From assembly GCF_900188345.1 (NCBI RefSeq), contig NZ_FZOD01000011.1, positions 1-46,731 of the forward strand: a stretch of DNA of 46,731 nt. Direction: 5' to 3'. A program made the position numbers and the translations under genes. Origin of the DNA: Streptosporangium subroseum. GTDB lineage: Bacteria > Actinomycetota > Actinomycetes > Streptosporangiales > Streptosporangiaceae. Shown one piece after another: positions 41,270 to 46,731 of the stretch. Each line of letters begins with the position of its first letter. The first letter of the stretch is position 1. The notes beneath the pieces were generated by a model. It had not been told where the DNA came from, made no database searches, and saw only the letters and a list, made by a program, of their open reading frames with translations.

Positions 41270-42088
41270 CTACGCGGTCGTGACCGTCATCTGCAGCTCG
41301 GTCACCCACTTTTCGTGGTCCTCAGGACAGTCGATGGAGACCTCACGGGCCAGCCCGACGCCGCGATAACCGTGCTCGTCGATCCAGTGGGCCAGGGTCT
41401 GGAACGTCGGGCCCACCTGCTCCATCGAGCCGCGGTGGATGATCGTGGCGGCCGACTCGATCTCCGGCAGGTCCACGATCGCGAAGTCGTGGTCGTCGCT
41501 CGCCTCAGCGGCGACCTGCACCCCCGCACGGACGATCACCCGGCCATCGGCCTCGGGCTCGTAACAGGCGATGCCGTAGCCGGTGATCTCCACCCCGGCG
41601 TTCTCGACTCTCCGGCACAGCTCGGTGAAGAGCGGCTGGATGACGGGGCCGATGTCCTCACCGTCGTAGCTCGCCGCGACGGCGGTGAGCTCCGCCACGC
41701 GCGTCGGGGGGATCCGTTTGAGAAGAACCTCGTCGGTGTGCATGTGACCTTCCTTTGCGATGGTCTTGAGCCGTACCTCCACCCGGAGCAGCCGCGCCGT
41801 GTCCGCCGCGATCTGTTCCTCCAGCTCGGCGCGGCGCAACCGCACCATCCCGTAGAGCTCGGCCGTGTCGATCCGCCCGTCCAGGATCGAGCTGACCTGG
41901 TGCAGGGTGAAGCCGAGATCCTTCAGGGCGATGACACGGTTGAGCCGCGCCAGCTGGTCGGCCTGGTAGAAGCGGTAGCCGCTGGCCGGGTCGACGTGGG
42001 CGGGCTGGAGCAGGCCGATCGCGTCATAGTGGCGCAACATGCGCACCGACACGCGGCCGAGCTGAGCGAACTCTCCGATGCTGAACAT
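41270..42088 (-). CDS. MerR-family regulator with GyrI-like ligand domain
   Basis: 272 residues from ATG 42088. N-terminal MerR DNA-binding part MFSIGEFAQLGRVSVRMLRHYDAIGLL, HVDPASGYRFYQADQLARLNRVIALKDLGF, then the dimer helix and a GyrI/BmrR-type effector-binding domain (about 120-272). BmrR-like proteins sense hydrophobic cations and activate exporters. No exporter is adjacent here, so it may act on itself and at a distance. A consensus MerR-type promoter lies 38 bp upstream. Confidence 0.92.
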   Translation of the reverse strand: MFSIGEFAQLGRVSVRMLRHYDAIGLLQPAHVDPASGYRFYQADQLARLNRVIALKDLGFTLHQVSSILDGRIDTAELYGMVRLRRAELEEQIAADTARLLRVEVRLKTIAKEGHMHTDEVLLKRIPPTRVAELTAVAASYDGEDIGPVIQPLFTELCRRVENAGVEITGYGIACYEPEADGRVIVRAGVQVAAEASDDHDFAIVDLPEIESAATIIHRGSMEQVGPTFQTLAHWIDEHGYRGVGLAREVSIDCPEDHEKWVTELQMTVTTA

Positions 42089-42125
42089 TGTGCTTCCGGG
42101 TAGACGTTGGAAGATTGCGCTTTCA

Positions 42126-42156
42126 GGTATAGGGGCTGACACCGTGTCAGGAGCAA
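42126..42156 (-). promoter_or_regulatory. MerR-type promoter with 19-bp spacer
   Basis: On the minus strand, TTGCTC (42156-42151), a 19-bp spacer and TATACC (42131-42126). The spacer holds the dyad CTGACAC-C-GTGTCAG (42136-42150 on the plus strand). This over-long spacer with a central dyad is the hallmark of MerR-activated promoters, here for the regulator's own gene. Confidence 0.75.
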
Positions 42157-42207
42157 CTCCCCGTCCCCGGGACGGATGACCGATCGTCCGGCGGCCGTGG
42201 TGAATCG

Positions 42208-42260
42208 TTGACGGGCGCTGAAGGTACGAATAGGTTTCCCGGATACCGACTGGTCGGTAT
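42208..42260 (+). promoter_or_regulatory. Promoter with TetR-type operator
   Basis: TTGACG (42208-42213), 17-bp spacer, TAGGTT (42231-42236). The perfect palindrome ATACCGACTGGTCGGTAT (42243-42260) covers the expected start of transcription. Such dyads are typical TetR-family operators. No tetR gene is in the window. Confidence 0.7.
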
Positions 42261-42280
42261 TGCTGCTGAAGGGAGCTTCC

Positions 42281-42433
42281 ATGCGGGTGCACGACAGGGT
42301 CGTTGTGATGACCGGGGCCGCCGGGATCGGACCGGCGATGGCCCTGCGCTACGCGGCCGGGGTGATGGCGGCGGGCATCGACGAGATCGGCATGACCGGC
42401 GCGACCCGTTCCGTCGACTGCCGGGAGGCGTGA
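42281..42433 (+). pseudogene. Truncated short-chain dehydrogenase (SDR) relic
   Basis: 50 codons with SD AGGGAG 5 nt before the ATG. It begins MRVHDRVVVMTGAAGIGPAM, which keeps the SDR cofactor start (VVVTGAAxGIGxAMALRYAA) with one residue missing from TGxxxGIG. After about 26 residues the match ends and the rest (ending SVDCREA) does not look like an SDR. Most of a ~250-residue gene is gone. Stop overlaps the next ATG (TGATG), so its promoter and operator now drive that gene. Confidence 0.7.
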
Positions 42434-43269
42434 TGACCGACATTCAGCTTGCCCGCCAGTCCTGGCGTCGGCTGGAGCCCGTCCACGGAATGATCTATTT
42501 CGTGCCCGAGGCCACCGAGCGCTACACCGCACTCGGCCTGGATTTCCACGCCGGTTACTTCGCCTCCCGCGGAGCGGCCTTCGGGACCGCCTCCGCGGAA
42601 CTGGTCATCGCGACCTTCTACAACTTCTGCCCCGCCGTGGTACGGCAGGCGCTTCCTGCGGCCTGGAAGGTCGTGACACCGGAGAAGGTGATCGAGGCCC
42701 GCCTGGACGCGGCCGACGCGGCCCTGCGCCGGGCCGGGATCCACGAGATCGAAGTCCTTGCCGAGACGACAGCGCTGGCCAGGCGCGCCGCCGAGAAGGC
42801 GTGCGAGCAGCCTCAGGGCCGGCCGTTGTTCGCCGCGCACGCCGCGCTGCCGTGGCCTTCAGAGCCGCTGCTGCAGCTCTGGCACGCCCAGACCCTGTTG
42901 CGCGAGTTCCGGGGGGACGGGCACGTGGCGGCCCTGCTGAGCGAAGGGGTCGGCCCCCTGGACGCGCTGATCCTGCACGGCGCGACCGGGCACGTCCCCG
43001 TGATCTTCCTGAAGGCGAGCCGGGGCTGGCCGGAGGGGGAGTGGGCCGCGGCGGAGGAAAGACTGCGGGAGCGTGGGCTGCTGGTCGGCGACGAGCTCAC
43101 CGAACAGGGACAGGCGCTCAGACAGCGGATCGAGGACCGTACCGACGAGTTGGCCCTGCCCGCCTATGCCGCGCTCTCCGACGACGAGCTCGCCCGGCTG
43201 GCCGAGCTGGCCCGGATCTTCGGCCGAGCCGTGGTGGACGCGGGCCTGCTCGGCATCGCCTCCTCCTGA
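42433..43269 (+). CDS. SCO6745-like conserved actinobacterial protein
   Basis: 278 residues, soluble. Opens MTDIQLARQSWRRLEPVHGMIYFVPEA, followed by YFASRGAAFGTASAELVIATFYNFCPAVV, and has a winged-helix-like C-terminal part (AEERLRERGLLVGDELTEQGQALRQRIEDRTDELA). This matches the SCO6745 family as I recall it; function unproven. Start ATG 42433 overlaps the SDR relic stop, with GGGAGG upstream. Probably under the TetR-type operator. Confidence 0.8.
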   Translation: MTDIQLARQSWRRLEPVHGMIYFVPEATERYTALGLDFHAGYFASRGAAFGTASAELVIATFYNFCPAVVRQALPAAWKVVTPEKVIEARLDAADAALRRAGIHEIEVLAETTALARRAAEKACEQPQGRPLFAAHAALPWPSEPLLQLWHAQTLLREFRGDGHVAALLSEGVGPLDALILHGATGHVPVIFLKASRGWPEGEWAAAEERLRERGLLVGDELTEQGQALRQRIEDRTDELALPAYAALSDDELARLAELARIFGRAVVDAGLLGIASS

Positions 43270-43359
43270 TCCCTCCTGAGGCGCGTCTGACGTGCCTCCG
43301 TCCTGACCTGCGCCGTTCGCATCGGGGCGGGTCAGGGCATCGCGGGCTTCCGGGTGTTC

Positions 43360-44004
43360 TCAGGTGAAAGCGGCGAAGGCGCCCGCGCCGATGAGGGCCA
43401 CGGCCCAGGCGAAGTCGAGGTTGAACCACGCCTTACGGAGCACCGCGACGCCCAGCCGCTCGTAGACGAGCAGCGCCAGGACGGTGGTCGCCGCGAGCAT
43501 GGCCAGCGTATGGATGCCCGTCGCGAGCAGGCTCTGCGAGGCCAGCGCGGCGACGTCGTGTCCGCTGGGGACCCCGGGGGCGCTGTGTCCCATGTGACCT
43601 TCGTGCTCGCTGTGCAGGGCGACCGGGAGCACCATCAGACCGGCGCCGTGGGCGGTGGCCATCAGGAACGACCATCCGGCCAGTTGCCACCTCGTCACCT
43701 TCATGCCGACCCAGCGAGGATGGCGTCGCCGTACCAGGCGCCAGACCCCGAACCCGCACACCAGGGCTGCCACGCCGTACGAGATGGCCTTGGGCGGCGC
43801 GGCCAGGCTCGCTGCCGACACCAGCCCGAGCGTGACCAGCACCGAGGCCGCGTGGCCGAGCACGATGGGTGGCAGCGCACGGAGCACCCCGTTGCGGGAG
43901 TGCTCCTGCAGGCCGAGGGCGACCGCGAAGAGCCAGCCCATGGCCGGGTTCAGGCCGTGGAAGGCGCCGAGCCCGGCCAGGATCAGTGCGGAGGTCAGGT
44001 CCAT
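43360..44004 (-). CDS. Membrane protein with His/Met-rich loop, putative metal transporter
   Basis: 214 residues from ATG 44004 (SD GAGAGG 5 nt upstream). About six TM helices. GAFHGLNPAMGWLFAVALGLQ in TM1 and FLMATAHGAGLMVLPVAL in the middle recall the HG-x-D/N-P motifs of UreH/NicO-type carriers. A loop HSEHEGHMGHSAPGVPSGHD is rich in His and could bind Cu, Ni or Zn. It lies 37 nt after the selenium-binding protein homologue on the same strand, so it may supply metal to that enzyme. This link is inference. Confidence 0.75.
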   Translation of the reverse strand: MDLTSALILAGLGAFHGLNPAMGWLFAVALGLQEHSRNGVLRALPPIVLGHAASVLVTLGLVSAASLAAPPKAISYGVAALVCGFGVWRLVRRRHPRWVGMKVTRWQLAGWSFLMATAHGAGLMVLPVALHSEHEGHMGHSAPGVPSGHDVAALASQSLLATGIHTLAMLAATTVLALLVYERLGVAVLRKAWFNLDFAWAVALIGAGAFAAFT

Positions 44005-44041
44005 CGCACCCTCTCCGGCCAAGCCGTGGAAGAGAGCCGGA

Positions 44042-45427
44042 TCATGAGAAGCAGTATGAGTCGGAGGAGGAGTCGCCACCCTGCAGACGAATCTGATGGG
44101 CGCGGCGGCCATCGGCGGCGAAGTCGACGAAAAAGCCCGGATCCAGGGAGATGGAGCCGTCGTCGGCGATGTCGACCTTGGCCATCCAGCCGGAGATGCC
44201 GTCGGGATAGAAGACGTCGTCCCAGGAGCGGTAGAGCGAGTTGGTGAAATAGACCCGCCGCCCGTCCCGGCTGGCCTCGACCATCTGAGGTCCCCCGTTC
44301 AGCGCCCGACCGGCGGCGGCGGGGTGGGAGTCACGCCGGGCGATGCCGCCGATCCTGATCGAGCCGGTCTCGCGCGGGGCGAACGGATCGGAGACGTCAT
44401 AGGCCTTGAGCTCGCCCGTCCCCCAGCAGGAGACCAGCAGGATCCGGTCGTCGAGGGTCAGCGATATGTCACTGACCAGCGGTGGCACCGCACCGAACTG
44501 CTTGAGCGGTTCGGGCAGCAGGTCGGCCTCGGCCGGTTCCGCGGGGATAGTGATGATCTTGCGGGCCTTCCAGACCTCGCCTTCCAGGTACCAGGTGAAG
44601 ATGTTGGCGGACAGGTCCTCGACGTTGATCACGGTGTTGACGAAGCCGTAAGTCTTGTTCGGGTCATGGGCGGGGCGGAGCTCCAGGGCCATCTGGTGCT
44701 GGTCGCCCAGGTCGATTTCCTGAAGGTGTTTGCGCTTGGACAGGTCCCAGACGTGTAACCGGTGGCCGTACTTCCGGCCGACCAGCAGATCCAGCGAGGG
44801 CCCGGCCTCTATCTGGTTCGGTGTGCCCCACTCGCTGGTGACCATCCTGTCGTGGCCGAGATGCCACCAGAAGTCGTAGTGCAGCTCCTGAGGCCCCCTG
44901 TTGGCCTCCCAGCGCCCCTTGGGCTCGAAGGTGTCGTGGTCCAGCGTGAACACCCCGCCCGGCGCGTCGCCGTCCACGTTGCCGAGCGCGCTGACGTAGA
45001 TCGCGTCGGTGCCGCAGTGGACGGTGTGCGGCCGGCTGTAACCGGTCTTCTTGAAGATCGTCTCCGGCTCGATCGTCTTGACGAGCTTGGGATGCCAGGG
45101 ATCGTCCTTGACGTCGAAGACGTAGATCCTGCTCGACCGCAGGCCGGGAAGGATGAGGTAACGCCGCTCCACATGTGGATGCGGGGCGTACGGGCACAGG
45201 GCCGCGCTGCACACGTTCCATCCGAAGTGATGCAGCTCGTCCCCGGGGACGGACATGTCGTGCACGCTGACGATTGACCCATCCGACAGGTCGATCGTGG
45301 CGAGCGCGTCCGGCCGGCCTTCGCCGGCGGTGTCGAGCAGGGCGACGTAGGCGACCTCTTCCCGCGGGGCCAGCATGGCCTCGCGGGCGGACGGGTAGAA
45401 GGTGGGGTCGGGCTGGATGAGCGCCAT
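44042..45427 (-). CDS. Selenium-binding protein / methanethiol oxidase family (SBP56)
   Basis: 461 residues across a beta-propeller fold. Family motifs: DELHHFGWNVCSAALC, YSRPHTVHCGTDAIYVSALG, LHYDFWWHLGHDRMVTSEWG, KTYGFVNTVI and the C-terminal AHQIRLQGGDSSSDSYCFS. The conserved His residues match those thought to bind copper in methanethiol oxidases, which turn methanethiol into formaldehyde, H2S and H2O2. Cytoplasmic or exported location is unclear; no signal peptide is seen. ATG 45427 has TAGGAG 6 nt upstream. First gene of a two-gene operon with the His-rich membrane protein. Confidence 0.92.
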   Translation of the reverse strand: MALIQPDPTFYPSAREAMLAPREEVAYVALLDTAGEGRPDALATIDLSDGSIVSVHDMSVPGDELHHFGWNVCSAALCPYAPHPHVERRYLILPGLRSSRIYVFDVKDDPWHPKLVKTIEPETIFKKTGYSRPHTVHCGTDAIYVSALGNVDGDAPGGVFTLDHDTFEPKGRWEANRGPQELHYDFWWHLGHDRMVTSEWGTPNQIEAGPSLDLLVGRKYGHRLHVWDLSKRKHLQEIDLGDQHQMALELRPAHDPNKTYGFVNTVINVEDLSANIFTWYLEGEVWKARKIITIPAEPAEADLLPEPLKQFGAVPPLVSDISLTLDDRILLVSCWGTGELKAYDVSDPFAPRETGSIRIGGIARRDSHPAAAGRALNGGPQMVEASRDGRRVYFTNSLYRSWDDVFYPDGISGWMAKVDIADDGSISLDPGFFVDFAADGRRAHQIRLQGGDSSSDSYCFS

Positions 45428-45746
45428 GGTGGACTCCTAAGCCGAAACCAATATCCCTACTAACATTGTGGGAAAACTCTCTGTTGTCCATAGGGCGGAT
45501 TGTGTAATCGTCTACCCGGGATGCGGGCCGGCGCTCCGGCGTGCCGACCGGAGGCAAGAGCCCGTACGAGAGTGCCCTCCGGGCGCGGTCGCGTATGGTG
45601 AAACTCCTCGAAACAGGATAACAACACGCGGTAACGCTCATTTTTATCGAATAGGCGTGCTAAATCTGGTCAAGTGAGATCGTATCGGCGGGGTTCTCGC
45701 GAATCCTGTGATGTAACCCGTACCGGCGAACGGCTTCCAGACAAGC
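45428..45746. other. Non-coding gap upstream of the SBP56 gene
   Basis: About 320 bp. The SBP56 promoter must be here on the minus strand (GGATAT near 45448-45453 is a possible -10). A plus-strand GTG frame at 45468-45677 has no SD or family signature and is not called. Confidence 0.5.
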
Positions 45747-45783
45747 GAAGAGGTGCGGGCCGGTGATGGTCCCGCACCTCTTC
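45747..45783 (-). terminator. Terminator of the collagen-like gene
   Basis: Perfect 13-bp stem GAAGAGGTGCGGG (45747-45759) / CCCGCACCTCTTC (45771-45783), 67 bp past the collagen stop. Nearly symmetric, so it could act on both strands. Confidence 0.8.
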
Positions 45784-45849
45784 GTGCTTCTTGCCTTGCC
45801 TATCGGTTACCTGTCCTACTCGACTGTGCCTACCGGTTTCCGACCGTGG

Positions 45850-46731
45850 CTAGCACATAACGGAGCACGGTGTGCTGGCCTGAAGGATCCAGCCGGTTGG
45901 GCAAGGTGCCTGAAAAGCGGTCGGGCATGCTGTCTGAGCATTGACCGGACCGGAGGCAACGGCGTTCCCGGGAGGCCCGGGGGGCCCTTGCGGTCCTTCG
46001 GGTCCTTGCGGACCGATCGGTCCTTGCGGGCCGACCGGACCCTGAGATCCTATGGGGCCTGCGGGGCCTGCGGGGCCTGCGGGGCCTGCGGGGCCTGCGG
46101 GGCCTGCGGGGCCTTCCGGTCCGGTGGCGCCATCGGCGCCTGCCGGGCCTACGGCACCGTCAGCGCCAGCCGGTCCTGCCGGTCCTTCAGCGCCAGCCGG
46201 TCCTGCGGCGCCATCGGCGCCTGCCGGTCCTTCAGGACCAGCCGGTCCTTCGGCGCCGGGAGCGCCATCAGCGCCTGCCGGGCCTACGGCACCGTCAGCG
46301 CCTGGGGTGCCGGGCTCTCCCGGGTCTCCCTTGTCTCCCTTAGGCCCTTGAGGTCCTGCGGGGCCTTCAGGGCCTGCCGGTCCTTCGGCACCGGGTGCGC
46401 CGTCAGCGCCTGCTGGGCCTTCTGGTCCTGCCGGTCCTTCGGGGCCAGTGGCGCCGTCAGCGCCTGCGGGTCCTGCTGGGCCTTCGGGTCCTGCCGGGCC
46501 GTCGGCGCCGGGTGCGCCGTCGGTGCCGTCAGCGCCAGCCGGTCCTGCGGGTCCTTCGGGTCCTGCCGGTCCTTCGGGTCCGGGTGCGCCGTCAGCGCCG
46601 GCGGGACCTGCCGGTCCCTCGGGGCCAGTGGCGCCGTCAGCACCGGGAGCGCCGTCAGCGCCTGCGGGACCTGCGGGACCTGCGGGGCCTGCCGGTCCTT
46701 CGGCGCCGTCAGCGCCAGCCGGTCCTGCGGG
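45850..46731 (-). CDS. Collagen-like protein (5' part outside window)
   Basis: Open minus-strand frame of 293 codons from the window edge to TAG at 45852-45850. The first 254 residues are 84 uninterrupted Gly-X-Y triplets (mostly GPA, GAD, GPE, GAP), with one charged patch [12 protein letters not shown] in the middle and GPQGPPGPP at the end. Lys appears only in that patch and Arg not at all, so the rod is very acidic. A 39-residue C-terminal cap follows, ending [14 protein letters not shown], with four Cys that could staple a trimer. Bacterial collagens form triple helices without hydroxyproline. The N-terminus, signal peptide and anchor are not in view. Transcribed towards SBP56 but ended by its own terminator. 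Confidence 0.88.
   Translation of the reverse strand, partial: PAGPAGADGAEGPAGPAGPAGPAGADGAPGADGATGPEGPAGPAGADGAPGPEGPAGPEGPAGPAGADGTDGAPGADGPAGPEGPAGPAGADGATGPEGPAGPEGPAGADGAPGAEGPAGPEGPAGPQGPKGDKGDPGEPGTPGADGAVGPAGADGAPGAEGPAGPEGPAGADGAAGPAGAEGPAGPAGADGAVGPAGADGATGPEGPAGPAGPAGPAGPAGPAGPIGSQGPVGPQGPIGPQGPEGPQGPPGPPGNAVASGPVNAQTACPTAFQAPCPTGWILQASTPCSVMC
46054..46113 (-). repeat. 9-bp tandem repeat in the collagen gene
   Basis: Six exact copies of GGGGCCTGC (plus strand) and a partial seventh, encoding six Gly-Pro-Ala triplets. The whole gene is built of related 9- and 18-bp blocks, a substrate for slippage. Confidence 0.9.

Noticed and set aside
45468..45677. 69-codon plus-strand frame starting GTG
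   Set aside because: No Shine-Dalgarno, no family features, and it lies in the likely promoter gap of the SBP56 gene.
46052..46351. Plus-strand frame rich in Gly-Pro-Ala with an ATG
   Set aside because: It is a mirror of the minus-strand collagen frame. The minus frame is longer, keeps perfect Gly-X-Y order, and continues into a Cys-containing cap with a terminator after it.
46284..46643. Minus-strand frame with an ATG in another phase inside the collagen gene
   Set aside because: Out of phase with the Gly-X-Y frame; gives a Pro/Ala/Asp-rich repeat with no fold and no start signal.

Overview
The window is high-GC actinobacterial chromosome. Gene order (folC, ndk, mreBCD, PBP2, rodA, TIGR03960/TIGR03936 pair, RNase E/G, rplU-rpmA-obg, proBA, nadD, rsfS, histidine phosphatase, tRNA-Ala), frequent GTG starts, a DUF574-type S-adenosyl methyltransferase and XRE/TPR regulators suggest a morphologically complex actinomycete, most likely Streptosporangiales. 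This placement is inferred from gene content alone.

Layout. (1) 1-376: the end of an rRNA operon (5S) closed by three consecutive hairpins. (2) 432-10376: folC, a DUF4233 protein, a 14-TM MFS-like protein, ndk, then the elongation cluster mreB-mreC-mreD-PBP2-rodA. (3) 10498-13145: a small unknown protein, a TPR-type regulator and an aminoglycoside-phosphotransferase-fold kinase overlapping it. (4) 13164-23563: radical SAM protein and its DUF2344 partner, RNase E/G, L21, L27, Obg, proB, proA. (5) 23804-29202: membrane Ser/Thr kinase, M48 metallopeptidase (minus), nadD with a displaced second 3' end, rsfS, histidine phosphatase. (6) 29328-39134: a roughly 9.7-kb accessory segment bounded by two identical tRNA-Ala(GGC) genes. 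Each is followed by the same 180 bp and by an array of 28-bp repeats. Inside are a two-component system, an S/T/P-rich surface protein, DUF523, two small membrane proteins, a SRPBCC protein, two MFS transporters and a DUF574 methyltransferase. (7) 39645-45427: a small unknown gene, a lipid kinase, a MerR/GyrI regulator with a textbook 19-bp-spacer promoter, a TetR-type operator in front of a decayed SDR gene and an SCO6745-like gene, and a selenium-binding-protein/methanethiol-oxidase homologue with a His-rich membrane partner. (8) 45850-46731: the 3' part of an acidic bacterial collagen gene on the minus strand, running off the window.

How the genes work together. Regions 2 and 4 are housekeeping: folate and nucleotide supply, lateral wall synthesis, RNA processing, ribosome proteins and assembly, and proline synthesis. 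The accessory parts are sensing, efflux, surface and redox functions. The observations most worth following are the tRNA-Ala duplication with its 28-bp alternating arrays, recurring short tandem duplications at gene 3' ends (folC, the MFS-like gene, mreC, mreD, obg), the nadD 3'-end relic, the operator-plus-SDR relic, and the collagen gene. No CRISPR array, integrase, transposase or plasmid origin was found.
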